The notes: generated by a model not told the origin, from the sequence alone. DNA of 40,691 nt from JAVWMQ01 sp036637375 (GCA_036637375.1 JAVWMQ010000014.1:1-40691); one strand, 5' to 3'. Positions 8,016 to 16,531 are shown, counted from the stretch's first letter. Translations and numbers: made by a program.

Positions 8016-9560
8016 CTATTCAAATTCAATCGTTGCTGGTGGTTTCCCTGTGCAGTCAAACAGTACTCTGTTAACATGCTCAACCTCATTAACAATTCTA
8101 GTAGTTACTTTTTCTAGTACTTCCCAAGGAAGCTTTGCTGCTTCTGCTGTCATAAAGTCTGAAGTTAGAACTGCACGTAATGCTATTGCATAATCGTAAG
8201 TCCTAAAGTCACCCATAACGCCAACTGAACGCATGTTAGTTAGGGCAGCAAAATACTGACCTAGACCTTTATCTGCTCCTGCTTTTGCAACTTCTTCTCT
8301 GTAAATCGCATCTGCATCTTGAACGATCTTAACCTTTTCTGCTGTAACCTCACCGATAATTCTAACAGCTAACCCTGGGCCTGGGAAAGGCTGACGATAA
8401 ACAAGGTAATCAGGAATACCAAGCTCGCTACCTGCTTTACGTACTTCGTCCTTAAACAGCATACGCAATGGCTCAATAATTTCCTTGAAATCAACGAAAT
8501 CAGGTAGTCCTCCAACATTGTGGTGCGACTTAATTGTAGCAGAATCGCCATGGCCGCTTTCAACAACATCAGAGTAAATTGTACCCTGTGCTAGGAAATC
8601 AACAGCTCCAATTTTTTTGGATTCCTCTTCAAATACACGAATAAACTCCTCGCCGATGATTTTTCTCTTTGTTTCAGGATCGTCTTGTCCTGCAAGTTTA
8701 TCGTAGAAACGTTGTGAAGCATCTACTTTAATGAAGTTTAAATCGTAGTTGCCTGTAGGCCCGAATATTGCTTCAACCTCAGCAGCCTCGTCTTTACGAA
8801 GTAGACCATGGTCAACAAATACGCAAGTTAGTTGTTTGCCGATTGCTTTGCTTAGCATTACTGCTGCAACTGATGAGTCAACGCCACCGCTTAGAGCAAG
8901 TAACACCTTGCCATCACCGATTTTAGCCTTTAATTCCTGTATTTCATCTTCAATAAATGTTTCCATCTTCCATTCATCGTGGCAGTGACAAACATCTTTG
9001 ATAAATGCCTTTAGCATTTTGTCCCCTTCTACAGAGTGTAGCACCTCTGGGTGGAACTGAACTGCATACATTCCAGCTTCCTTGTTTTCCATTGCTGCAA
9101 CTGGGCAAACTGGTGTGCTTGCTGTAATTTTAAATCCTGCTGGCACATCTGCAATGTAGTCAGTGTGGCTCATCCAACAGATAGTTTCCTTTTCAACAGT
9201 TTTGAAAAGTGTTGTTTCTTGGTCAACTGTAACTGTAGTTTTGCCATACTCACTTGTTGGGGCTGTTTTAACAACACCACCTAGAGAATGGGCGATTAGC
9301 TGTGCACCGTAGCAAATTCCTAAAATTGGAATTCCCAGTTTGAATATTTCTGTATCAAATTCTAGTGCAGATTCTCCAAATACGCTGTTTGGACCTCCTG
9401 TAAAAATTATACCTCTTGGGTTTATTTCTTTCATTTCATTCGCTGAAATTGTGTATGGTTTCACTTCTGCAAATACATTTAGATCACGAACTCTTCTCGC
9501 AATCATCTGGTTATATTGTCCACCAAAGTCAACAACTATGATTTTTTCTTCTGGTTTCAT
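8016..9560 (-). CDS. guaA: GMP synthase (glutamine-hydrolysing)
   Basis: Converts XMP, glutamine and ATP to GMP in the cytosol, the last step of guanine nucleotide synthesis. The 514-residue length is typical. The N-terminal class I glutamine amidotransferase domain (about 1-190) has the nucleophile C83 in GICYGAQ and the partners H170 and E172 in QFHPEV. The ATP pyrophosphatase domain carries the P-loop SGGVDS at 224-229, and the C-terminal dimerisation domain ends KPPATIEFE. The ATG follows AGGGAGG at normal spacing. The upstream guaB encodes the preceding enzyme, on the same strand with a 119-nt gap, so the two form a guanylate module. The 3' end overlaps the candidate attachment repeat, with the coding sequence intact. 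Confidence 0.98.
   Translation of the reverse strand: MKPEEKIIVVDFGGQYNQMIARRVRDLNVFAEVKPYTISANEMKEINPRGIIFTGGPNSVFGESALEFDTEIFKLGIPILGICYGAQLIAHSLGGVVKTAPTSEYGKTTVTVDQETTLFKTVEKETICWMSHTDYIADVPAGFKITASTPVCPVAAMENKEAGMYAVQFHPEVLHSVEGDKMLKAFIKDVCHCHDEWKMETFIEDEIQELKAKIGDGKVLLALSGGVDSSVAAVMLSKAIGKQLTCVFVDHGLLRKDEAAEVEAIFGPTGNYDLNFIKVDASQRFYDKLAGQDDPETKRKIIGEEFIRVFEEESKKIGAVDFLAQGTIYSDVVESGHGDSATIKSHHNVGGLPDFVDFKEIIEPLRMLFKDEVRKAGSELGIPDYLVYRQPFPGPGLAVRIIGEVTAEKVKIVQDADAIYREEVAKAGADKGLGQYFAALTNMRSVGVMGDFRTYDYAIALRAVLTSDFMTAEAAKLPWEVLEKVTTRIVNEVEHVNRVLFDCTGKPPATIEFE
8017..8031. repeat. right 15-bp direct repeat within the guaA terminus (candidate attR)
   Basis: TATTCAAATTCAATC, identical to 6339-6353. 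It covers the last four sense codons and most of the stop of guaA. Confidence 0.55.
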
Positions 9561-9622
9561 ATTCCCTCCTACTCATTCTTATGGATTTTATACGTTTTGT
9601 AAGTATTTATTATTAATTACAC

Positions 9623-9649
9623 AAGGCAGGTCTAACGTCGGCCTGCCTT
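9623..9649. terminator. hairpin between guaB and guaA
   Basis: Stem GGCAGGTC/GGCCTGCC (9625-9632 with 9640-9647, one G-T pair), extended by two A-T pairs, loop TAACGTC. A T-run (TTTGTTTTTTG) follows on the plus strand. On the minus strand, the direction of guaB, the tail is TTGTGTAATTAATAA. It may attenuate read-through from guaB into guaA, but the tail is weak on that side. Confidence 0.5.
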
Positions 9650-9679
9650 TGTTTTTTGTATTAGTCTTAGTTTCTATGT

Positions 9680-11191
9680 TTATTTAAAGTTTACTTGGTT
9701 TGATGTATCCTTTTTGATTACATCATGAGCTCCACCCTCAACAATACTTGTTGCTGAAACTAATGTCATTTTGCTCTTTTCCTGTAGTTCTTCTATTGTT
9801 AAAACTCCACAGTTACACATTGTTGATTTAACCTTTTGAAGTGACTGTCTAACGTTATCAGACAGTGTTCCTGCATATGGAACATATGAGTCAACGCCTT
9901 CTTCAAAGCTTAGTTTGCTGTCGCCACCCATATCGTAACGCTGCCAGTTTCTAGCACGATTTGAACCTTCGCCCCAGTATTCTTTAACGTAGTTACCATT
10001 TACATTTAGTTTTGCTCCTGGTGCCTCGTCAAATCTAGCAAAGTATCTACCTAGCATTAGGAAATCTGCTCCCATTGCTAATGCTAGTGTCATATGGTAG
10101 TCATAAACAATTCCACCATCTGAGCATATTGGAATATATATTCCTGTCTTTTTGAAGTAGTCATTTCTAGCCTTTGCTACATCTTGAACAGCACTTGCCT
10201 GTCCACGACCAATACCCTTTTGTTCTCTAGTGATACAAATTGATCCACCGCCGATACCGATTTTAATAAAATCTGCTCCAGCATTTGCAAGGTACAAGAA
10301 TCCTTCTTCGTCAACTACATTACCTGCTCCAATTTTTACACTATCGCCATAGTTATCTCTTACAAATTTAAGTGTATCTGCCTGCCATTCGCTAAATCCT
10401 TCACTTGAGTCGATACAAAGAATATCTACTCCAGCTTCAACTAATGCTGGGATTCTTTGTTGGTAATCTCTAGTATTGATTCCTGCTCCAACAATATATC
10501 TTTTGTCAGCATCTAATAACTCATTTGGATTTGCTTTGTGTGAATCGTAATCCTTACGGAAAACGAAATGTGTTAATCTCTGGTTCTCATCTATTACTGG
10601 TAGTGAGTTTAGCTTGTTATCCCAAAGGATATCATTAGCTTCAGATAGAGTTGCCCCTGCTTTTGCATATATAAGCTTTTCAAATGGTGTCATGAATTCT
10701 GAAACCTTTGTGTTTCCATCCATTCTACTTATTCTGTAATCTCTACTTGTTACAAGTCCAACTAATTTACCCTCTGATGTTCCATCTTCAGTAACAGCTG
10801 TTGTTGAATGCCCTGTTCTCGCTTTTAATTCTAATAGGTCATTTAACGTCTGATCTGGTCTAATATTTGCATCACTTGTTACAAATCCAGCTTTAGTTGA
10901 TTTAGCTTTTCTAACCATTTCTGCCTGATCCTCAATGCTCTGAGAACCAAAAATGAAAGAAACTCCGCCTTCTTTTGCTAATGCTACCGCAAGCTTATCG
11001 TCTGATACCGCCTGCATAACAGCTGATACTAGTGGTATATTCATTGAAATTTCAGCTTCTTCACCTCTCTTGAATTTTGTGATTGGTGTTTTTAGCGATA
11101 CGTTGTCCACCTTACATTCCTTTGAAGAATATCCTGGAACTAATAGATATTCGTTAAAAGTTCTTGAAGGTTCATTGTAATATGTAGCCAT
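9680..11191 (-). CDS. guaB: IMP dehydrogenase (variant loop subclass)
   Basis: NAD-dependent oxidation of IMP to XMP, the committed step to GMP. The 503-residue protein has the TIM barrel interrupted by a CBS-pair regulatory insert at roughly 103-225. The catalytic cysteine is C319 in a GGGSICITREQKGIGRGQ loop. The usual bacterial loop is GPGSICTTR followed by a GVGxPQ-type stretch, so this protein belongs to a divergent subclass, which from memory resembles kinetoplastid-like enzymes. The IGAGNVV and SDGGI phosphate-site motifs and the GRYFARF flap region are present. The start is supported by AAGGAGG eight nt before the ATG and by a good promoter at 11248-11276. guaA follows on the same strand. 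Confidence 0.95.
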   Translation of the reverse strand: MATYYNEPSRTFNEYLLVPGYSSKECKVDNVSLKTPITKFKRGEEAEISMNIPLVSAVMQAVSDDKLAVALAKEGGVSFIFGSQSIEDQAEMVRKAKSTKAGFVTSDANIRPDQTLNDLLELKARTGHSTTAVTEDGTSEGKLVGLVTSRDYRISRMDGNTKVSEFMTPFEKLIYAKAGATLSEANDILWDNKLNSLPVIDENQRLTHFVFRKDYDSHKANPNELLDADKRYIVGAGINTRDYQQRIPALVEAGVDILCIDSSEGFSEWQADTLKFVRDNYGDSVKIGAGNVVDEEGFLYLANAGADFIKIGIGGGSICITREQKGIGRGQASAVQDVAKARNDYFKKTGIYIPICSDGGIVYDYHMTLALAMGADFLMLGRYFARFDEAPGAKLNVNGNYVKEYWGEGSNRARNWQRYDMGGDSKLSFEEGVDSYVPYAGTLSDNVRQSLQKVKSTMCNCGVLTIEELQEKSKMTLVSATSIVEGGAHDVIKKDTSNQVNFK

Positions 11192-11247
11192 GTGTCCTCC
11201 TTATTCTCTCTATTTTAAATCCTTATGTCGTTTTTCTTTAATAAGAT

Positions 11248-11276
11248 ATTATACCTTATGACATTGCTAATAGCAA
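11248..11276 (-). promoter_or_regulatory. sigma-A promoter of guaB
   Basis: On the minus strand: TTGCTA (11276-11271), a 17-bp spacer, TATAAT (11253-11248), about 57 bp before the guaB ATG. No purine riboswitch is visible in the leader. Confidence 0.8.
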
Positions 11277-11290
11277 GATTTTTTCAATCC

Positions 11291-12028
11291 TTAAATATAT
11301 TTTTCTATATAATATTTGCCCCTGGCCTGAGTTTTTGAACCATAGCAAATTGCTTCTTTGGGACATCTATTAATGCAACCCAAACACTGGAAGCAGCCTT
11401 TATCCCATTTAGGCTTACCCTCAACCATTTTGATAGTTCTCGCTGGACATATTTTTGCACATAGTCCACATGAGTTACAATCATCTGAAACAGCAAAAGG
11501 TTTTGTTGACCTTGCAAACTTATTAAATCCCCATCCTGCTATTGAAGATTTAATTGCCGCCATGATGCCCCATAGACAGTCCATTGTTTTTTCTCTATTT
11601 ATTATTTCTTTGCTAATTCTATCCACTTTGATTTTGGCTTGTTCTAAAAGCGCCTTTGTTTCTCCTTCATTTAAAACATCTGCTCCTATAATATAGTTTG
11701 ATGGCATTACAAATGTGTATCCAGCATCAAGTGGTATTATCTTTTGGAATCGTTCTAGGGTTTTGCCTGCCTCCGATCCGCAATTGCATACCGCAAACAC
11801 AAAGTTGTCCTTGGCAAGCTCTACACTCCTTGCAAAATAATCCACCACTTCAGGTGCTCTCCACGCATAAACTGGGAATACAAAACCAATAGTCTCGCCG
11901 TCTTTGGCTTTATACCCTTTTGATAGTTTAATAGCTGTCATAATTTCAACTGCTGTATCGCCTGTTTGACTGGCTATTTCCCCAGCCAAATATTTGGAAT
12001 TTCCTGTTCCTGAAAAATAAAATATCAT
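11291..12028 (-). CDS. EFR1-type flavodoxin-ferredoxin fusion protein
   Basis: A 245-residue cytosolic redox protein. The N-terminus (MIFYFSGTGNS) is a flavodoxin-like FMN phosphate loop, and the flavodoxin fold runs to about residue 150. The C-terminus holds two 4Fe-4S cluster motifs: C184, C187, C190, C194 (CNSCGLCAKICP) and C212, C215, C218, C222 (CFQCLGCINRCP). This is the EFR1 architecture common in anaerobic Firmicutes, where it probably shuttles electrons; the partner is unknown. I start at ATG 12028, which follows GGAAAGGCAGG and places the FMN loop at the very N-terminus; a TTG seven codons upstream lacks a ribosome site. It is divergent from metY and has no operon partner. Confidence 0.87.
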   Translation of the reverse strand: MIFYFSGTGNSKYLAGEIASQTGDTAVEIMTAIKLSKGYKAKDGETIGFVFPVYAWRAPEVVDYFARSVELAKDNFVFAVCNCGSEAGKTLERFQKIIPLDAGYTFVMPSNYIIGADVLNEGETKALLEQAKIKVDRISKEIINREKTMDCLWGIMAAIKSSIAGWGFNKFARSTKPFAVSDDCNSCGLCAKICPARTIKMVEGKPKWDKGCFQCLGCINRCPKEAICYGSKTQARGKYYIEKYI

Positions 12029-12180
12029 ATTTCCTGCCTTTCCAAACAATTCAATGCTTTCATCTTTATATGTTCATTTTCTCTTCATCTTTTTCTTTAA
12101 TATTTAATACAAAACTATTTTACCACAAAAGAATATTTTGTGATATAATTATTGGAAAAACAAAACGAGGAGGTAATAGT

Positions 12181-13461
12181 ATGAACAACTATAAATTCAA
12201 CACAAATTGTATCCACGCTGGCTACAAAGCGGAAAACGGTCAACCGCAGGTTTTGCCTATAGTGCAGAACACAACTTACAGATATTATAATTCAGAGGAC
12301 GTTGCTAAACTCTTTGATCTTGAGAGTGCAGACTACATGTACACAAGACTAGGTAGCCCAACTGTAAACGCCCTTGAAGTCAAGATGGCGACACTTGAAG
12401 GCGGTACTGCTGGTATTGCTACATCTTCTGGTCAATCTGCTAATATGATTGCAATGTTAAACATCTGTGAAGCAGGGGATCATATTATTTCTGCAAGTAA
12501 TATCTATGGTGGAACTCACAATTTGTTTGGAGTTACTCTTCACAAAATGGGTATCGAAACAACTTTTGTTGATCCTGATTTAAGTGCTGATGAGCTAATT
12601 GCCCTTGCTAAGCCAAACACTAAGGCTGTCTTTGGGGAATCTCTTGGTAACCCAGCTCTTGGGGTTTTGGATTTTGAAAAGTTTAGCAAGGTTGCTAAGG
12701 CTATTGGTGTTCCCCTAATTGTGGACAACACTCTTGCTACTCCATACCTTTGCCAGCCACTAAAACACGGGGCTGACATTGTTACTCATTCTACTACTAA
12801 ATATTCCGACGGTCATGCAACTTGCGTTGGAGGTATGGTTATTGAGGGCGGCAAGTTCGATTGGACTTGTGGCAATAAGTTCCCTGGATTAACTGAACCT
12901 GACGAAAGCTACCATGGTCTTAAATATTACGAAAAATTCCAAGATCAGGCGTTTTGCGTTAAGTTAAGAGCTCAAATGCTGAGAGATCTTGGCTGCACTA
13001 TGAGCCCTATGAATGCTTGGATTACTTTCCAAGGCCTTGATACACTTCACCTTAGAATGGAACGACATAGCTCAAACGCTTTGGCTTTAGCCAAGTATTT
13101 GCAGGCTCATCCAAAGGTTGATTGGGTAAACTACCCAGGTCTTGAAGATAACAAGTATTACGATCTTGCACAAAAATATTTGCCAAAGGGCACTAGTGGT
13201 GTACTAAGCTTTGGCGTAAAAGGTGGTAAAGCTGCTGGTGAGGAGCTTTTATCATACCTAGAACTTACAAGTATTGTTGTCCACGTTGGCGACATTAGAA
13301 CAAGTGTCCTTCACCCTGCTAGTACAACTCACAGGCAGTTAAGTGAAGAAGCTCAAATCAAGGGTGGAATTAAACCTGAATTAATTAGATGTTCTGTTGG
13401 TATTGAAGATATCGATGACATAATAGCAGATTTTGAGCAGGCTCTTGCTAAACTAAAATAG
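12181..13461 (+). CDS. metY: O-acetylhomoserine sulfhydrylase (aminocarboxypropyltransferase)
   Basis: A PLP enzyme of the Cys/Met metabolism family that makes homocysteine from O-acetylhomoserine and sulfide. The 426-residue length is typical of MetY (cystathionine synthases are about 380-390). The Schiff-base lysine is K207 in HSTTKYSDGH, the PLP phosphate site is TSSGQSAN (81-88), and YMYTRLGSPT holds the active-site Tyr and Arg supplied by the neighbouring subunit. I start at ATG 12181, eight nt after GAGGAGG; the frame is open upstream to 12070 but without a ribosome site. A TATAAT lies at 12144-12149 with only a weak -35 and a near-palindrome (ACAAAAGAATATTTTGT) beside it. metA follows after 14 nt, giving a two-step homocysteine operon. 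Confidence 0.95.
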   Translation: MNNYKFNTNCIHAGYKAENGQPQVLPIVQNTTYRYYNSEDVAKLFDLESADYMYTRLGSPTVNALEVKMATLEGGTAGIATSSGQSANMIAMLNICEAGDHIISASNIYGGTHNLFGVTLHKMGIETTFVDPDLSADELIALAKPNTKAVFGESLGNPALGVLDFEKFSKVAKAIGVPLIVDNTLATPYLCQPLKHGADIVTHSTTKYSDGHATCVGGMVIEGGKFDWTCGNKFPGLTEPDESYHGLKYYEKFQDQAFCVKLRAQMLRDLGCTMSPMNAWITFQGLDTLHLRMERHSSNALALAKYLQAHPKVDWVNYPGLEDNKYYDLAQKYLPKGTSGVLSFGVKGGKAAGEELLSYLELTSIVVHVGDIRTSVLHPASTTHRQLSEEAQIKGGIKPELIRCSVGIEDIDDIIADFEQALAKLK

Positions 13462-13475
13462 AGGAGAATGAAATT

Positions 13476-14390
13476 ATGCCGTTAATAATACCAAACAGCC
13501 TACCGGCTGCTGACGAGCTTCAAAAGGATAATATTTTTACAATGGATAGAGGGCGTGCTATGACTCAGGACATACGACCTCTTGAAATTGCTATTGTAAA
13601 TTTAATGCCGACTAAAATTGCTACCGAAACTCAGCTAGCTAGAGTCCTTGCAAATTCACCTTTACAGGTGGAGCTTACACTCTTGGGTATGGAGAGCCAT
13701 ACTTCTCAGCACGTTTCTCAGCAGCATCTTGAAGCTTTTTACAAAACTCTTGATGAAGTCAAGGATAGACGTTTTGATGGAATGATCATTACAGGTGCAC
13801 CTATTGAGCAGATGCCTTTTGAACAGGTTGATTACTGGAAAGAGTTAACTGAACTTATGGAATATGCCAAAACTAATGTATTTAGTACAATGTTTATTTG
13901 TTGGGGTGCCCAGGCTGGACTTTATTATCACTATGGAATAGACAAGCACTTACTAAACGAAAAAGTTTTTGGAGTTTTTCCTTTAGAGGTTAAACGTTCT
14001 CATACACCTTTAGTTCGTGGCTTTGACGAGGTTTTTTATGCTCCTCACTCAAGACATACGGAGATAAAACGTGAGGATATTTTAAGTCATCCTGAGCTTA
14101 GAATCTTGGCAGATTCAGAGGAAGTTGGGCCTCATATTATTTCTACTGACAATGGCAGACAGATTTTCATTTTGGGCCATCAGGAGTACGACAAGGATAC
14201 CCTTGCCAATGAATACTTTAGAGATGTTAATAAGGGGCTTGAAATTGATGTTCCGAAAAACTATTTCAAAGATGATGACCCTACTAAAGAGCCAATCTTT
14301 AGATGGCGAAGCCATGCCAGCTTGTTATTTTCAAACTGGCTAAACTATTACGTTTATCAGGCAACACCGTATAATATCTTTGAGTTTTAG
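13476..14390 (+). CDS. metA: homoserine O-acetyltransferase of the MetA family
   Basis: Acylates homoserine, the first committed step of methionine synthesis. The 304-residue protein has the MetA catalytic residues at their standard numbers: nucleophile C142 (FICWGAQ), H235 and E237 (LGHQEYD). The acyl-donor position is E111 in GAPIEQMPFEQVDYW. In characterised family members Glu111 selects acetyl-CoA (Bacillus cereus), while Gly111 goes with succinyl-CoA (E. coli), so this should be an acetyltransferase despite frequent annotation as succinyltransferase. The neighbour metY uses O-acetylhomoserine, which agrees. The ribosome site GAGGAGA overlaps the metY stop region. A terminator follows at 14445. 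Confidence 0.95.
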   Translation: MPLIIPNSLPAADELQKDNIFTMDRGRAMTQDIRPLEIAIVNLMPTKIATETQLARVLANSPLQVELTLLGMESHTSQHVSQQHLEAFYKTLDEVKDRRFDGMIITGAPIEQMPFEQVDYWKELTELMEYAKTNVFSTMFICWGAQAGLYYHYGIDKHLLNEKVFGVFPLEVKRSHTPLVRGFDEVFYAPHSRHTEIKREDILSHPELRILADSEEVGPHIISTDNGRQIFILGHQEYDKDTLANEYFRDVNKGLEIDVPKNYFKDDDPTKEPIFRWRSHASLLFSNWLNYYVYQATPYNIFEF

Positions 14391-14444
14391 CTTTCAATAT
14401 GGTGTTGATTCCATAGATAGGGAAGCTATCAGTTTTTAAAAAAT

Positions 14445-14478
14445 GCCGTAGGATTTTTGAAGTCCTGCGGCTTTTCTT
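14445..14478 (+). terminator. intrinsic terminator of metY-metA
   Basis: Stem GCCGTAGGA (14445-14453) with TCCTGCGGC (14463-14471, one wobble pair), 9-nt loop, then TTTTCTT; an A-run precedes it. Confidence 0.88.
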
Positions 14479-14515
14479 ATGCCATAAACCTTAGTTATAA
14501 AGTTACTAAAAACAA

Positions 14516-14567
14516 TTGACAGCTAATCGCAATTAGCTTATACTGTGTTTAGCTAATCATAATTAGC
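14516..14567 (+). promoter_or_regulatory. promoter with two palindromic operators for the TetR/efflux cluster
   Basis: TTGACA (14516-14521) and TATACT (14539-14544) are separated by exactly 17 bp. The spacer is itself palindrome 1 (GCTAATCGCAATTAGC, 14522-14537). A second copy (GCTAATCATAATTAGC, 14552-14567) covers the expected transcription start. The centres are 30 bp apart, near three helical turns. A repressor on either site would block RNA polymerase; the adjacent TetR gene is the obvious candidate. Confidence 0.88.
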
Positions 14568-14617
14568 CAAACAACTTTTTTATGAATACACAAATAAAGG
14601 TTAAAAATGGTAACGAT

Positions 14618-15232
14618 ATGACGACAAAAGAAAAGATTTTAGAGGTGTCACTTAAACTTTTTGCAGAAAAAGGATATTCTTCTGTTTATGTAGGTGAAAT
14701 AGCACAGGCTGTGGGCATTAAGGCTCCCTCTCTTTATAAGCACTATAAAAATAAGCAAGAAATATTTGATTCCTGTATCAAGGTTTTTTACGAAAGAATG
14801 CAAAAAATGACAGGAGGGTTTTCTTTACTAGAAAGTAATATAACCGAAGTTTCTCCCAACGATTTCACAGTAGAAATTTTTTTAGAGGTTACAAAATCCG
14901 TTTTACTTTTTCATCTAAAAGATGAGGTGGCCTCCTCTCTACGCAAAATGCTTACTATTGAGCGCTATGGTGACCCTCGTTTAAACAATCTTTACGAGGA
15001 GCTATTTTTAGACGAGCCTATTCGATATGAAACTGGGTTATTTAGTCAAATGATGGAAATTGGGGTTATGAAAAAAGCAAACCCTAAACTTCTTGCATAC
15101 AAATACTATTCTCCCATATTTTTGTTGCTTACAAAATATGATATGCACCTTTGCGACGAACAAGAGGCGCTTGCTGAACTGGAGCTTGTAGCAAAAGATT
15201 TTTATGAAATGTATAGAAATAAAAACATATAG
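14618..15232 (+). CDS. TetR-family transcriptional repressor
   Basis: A 204-residue regulator with an N-terminal TetR DNA-binding domain: EKILEVSLKLFAEKGY, then the helix-turn-helix VGEIAQAVGIKAPSLYKHYK (about 23-43). The ligand-binding C-terminus has no family I can name. It probably represses its own promoter through the two GCTAAT-type palindromes and is relieved by a compound exported by the downstream MFS protein. I choose ATG 14618 because it matches the usual TetR N-terminus. An in-frame ATG at 14582 would add 12 residues and lacks a ribosome site. A four-codon frame (ATG 14607 to TGA 14621), with AAGG upstream, overlaps the chosen start as ATGA and may couple translation. Confidence 0.85.
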   Translation: MTTKEKILEVSLKLFAEKGYSSVYVGEIAQAVGIKAPSLYKHYKNKQEIFDSCIKVFYERMQKMTGGFSLLESNITEVSPNDFTVEIFLEVTKSVLLFHLKDEVASSLRKMLTIERYGDPRLNNLYEELFLDEPIRYETGLFSQMMEIGVMKKANPKLLAYKYYSPIFLLLTKYDMHLCDEQEALAELELVAKDFYEMYRNKNI

Positions 15233-15276
15233 AAGGAATTATCAAAAGGTTTAAGTCTAACAAGGAGTTTTATTTA

Positions 15277-16518
15277 ATGTTTAAAATTAATCAATTACAA
15301 ATCAATAAATCTACAAACTGGCAGCAAAATATAGGATTTTTTATAGGAGGACAATTTTTGTCTCTTTTTGGTTCTATGCTTGTTCAATATGCAATCACTT
15401 GGCAAATCACACTTCAAACACAATCCGGACTTATAATGTCTTTGTTTAGCTGTGCGATACTACTACCCATGGTGATTATTTCCCCCTTTGCAGGGGTTTG
15501 GGCTGACCGCTATAACCGTAAATACCTCATCAACATTTCTGATGGCATTATTGCACTGGTAACCGCAATTTTGGCAATCTTAATGTTTTTGGGATACGAA
15601 AACATTTGGCTAATGCTTAGTATTGTTGCTGTGCGAAGCTTTGGTCAAGGTGTTCAACAACCAGCAGTTAATGCACTAATTCCACAAATTGTACCAGCAG
15701 AACATCTTATACGAATAAATGGAATTCAAGGCACTGTACAAGCCTTTACTACATTTGCATCTCCTATGTTAGCTGGAGTGTTACTTTCATTTTTTCCAAT
15801 TCAATACATATTATTAATTGATGTAATTACCGCATTAATAGGGATTTCTGTCGTGTTCTTCTTTGTATACGTAAAACATTCAAAACCAGAATCAACTCAA
15901 AATCCATCTTATTTTGGAGAGCTAAAGGAGGGAGTTCACTATATTATGAAGACACCTTGGCTCAAGGTATTAATGGTAGTTTCTGCACTTTTTGGACTTC
16001 TTTCTGCACCGGCGTGCTTACTCACTCCACTTCAAGTAACTAGAAGCTTTGGTGATGATGTTTGGCGATTAAGTGCTGTCGAAATCTTGTTTTCTGTTGG
16101 TATGATTGCCGGAGGCATAGGTATTTCAGCATGGGGCGGATTTAAAAACAAGGTACATACAATAATGCTTTCTTGCATTATATTAGGTGTAACAACCATA
16201 CTATTAGGACTTGTTCCAAGCTTTTTTGCTTACCTATTGGTTATCATAATTTGTGGAGCAAGTATTCCGATTTCAAATACACCGATTATGACAATTCTGC
16301 AAACAAATATTGAACCACAGGTTATGGGCAGAGTATTCAGCTTTGCATCTATTATAGGTGGTTTGGCTATGCCAATCTCTATGATATTTTTTGGTCCACT
16401 TGCGGATAAAGTTTCAATCGAATTACTACTTGTAATTACTGGGATTCTCATTACAGTAGGTGGCGCAAGTTTAAGGTTTTCAAAGTCTTTATTCCTCGTT
16501 GGTAAAGAAAAAAATTAA
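15277..16518 (+). CDS. MFS drug exporter (DHA3/MefA-like)
   Basis: A 413-residue membrane transporter with about 12 segments. The loop after helix 2 reads GVWADRYNRKYLI, the MFS motif A variant of the DHA3/macrolide-efflux group, and the N-terminal half has the QPAVNALIPQIVP stretch common to that group. It should expel a hydrophobic compound by proton antiport; the substrate is not predictable. The ribosome site AAGGAG is well placed before ATG 15277. It follows the TetR gene by 44 nt and precedes four tiny membrane genes, so one TetR-controlled operon is likely. Confidence 0.87.
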   Translation: MFKINQLQINKSTNWQQNIGFFIGGQFLSLFGSMLVQYAITWQITLQTQSGLIMSLFSCAILLPMVIISPFAGVWADRYNRKYLINISDGIIALVTAILAILMFLGYENIWLMLSIVAVRSFGQGVQQPAVNALIPQIVPAEHLIRINGIQGTVQAFTTFASPMLAGVLLSFFPIQYILLIDVITALIGISVVFFFVYVKHSKPESTQNPSYFGELKEGVHYIMKTPWLKVLMVVSALFGLLSAPACLLTPLQVTRSFGDDVWRLSAVEILFSVGMIAGGIGISAWGGFKNKVHTIMLSCIILGVTTILLGLVPSFFAYLLVIIICGASIPISNTPIMTILQTNIEPQVMGRVFSFASIIGGLAMPISMIFFGPLADKVSIELLLVITGILITVGGASLRFSKSLFLVGKEKN

Positions 16519-16531
16519 GAGAGGAAGCAAA

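Larger units (their letters stand above)
6339..8031. mobile_element. decayed element remnant integrated at the 3' end of guaA
   Basis: A 15-bp direct repeat (TATTCAAATTCAATC) occurs at 6339-6353 and again at 8017-8031, where it is the last codons of guaA plus part of the stop. Between the copies lie only broken gene pieces: a C-terminal fragment, a membrane-protein fragment, an ISL3 transposase fragment and an A-rich orphan fragment, together with internal repeats near both ends. The 3' end of guaA is a known integration hotspot for genomic islands. No integrase gene remains, so the element is dead, and its identity is inference from the repeats and gene decay. Confidence 0.5.

Noticed and set aside
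7834..8193. A 119-codon plus-strand frame starting at GTG 7834.
   Set aside because: Its second half is antisense to guaA and its first half is the tail of a longer start-less fragment; it is not a gene.
9561..9679. Possible purine riboswitch in the guaB-guaA gap or guaB leader.
   Set aside because: None of the conserved purine aptamer loop or junction sequences are present; only a simple hairpin is seen.
12029..12180. Possible SAM (S-box) or T-box leader before metY.
   Set aside because: The leader from the -10 at 12144 to the start is only about 35 nt, too short for either element, and no S-box or T-box core is present.
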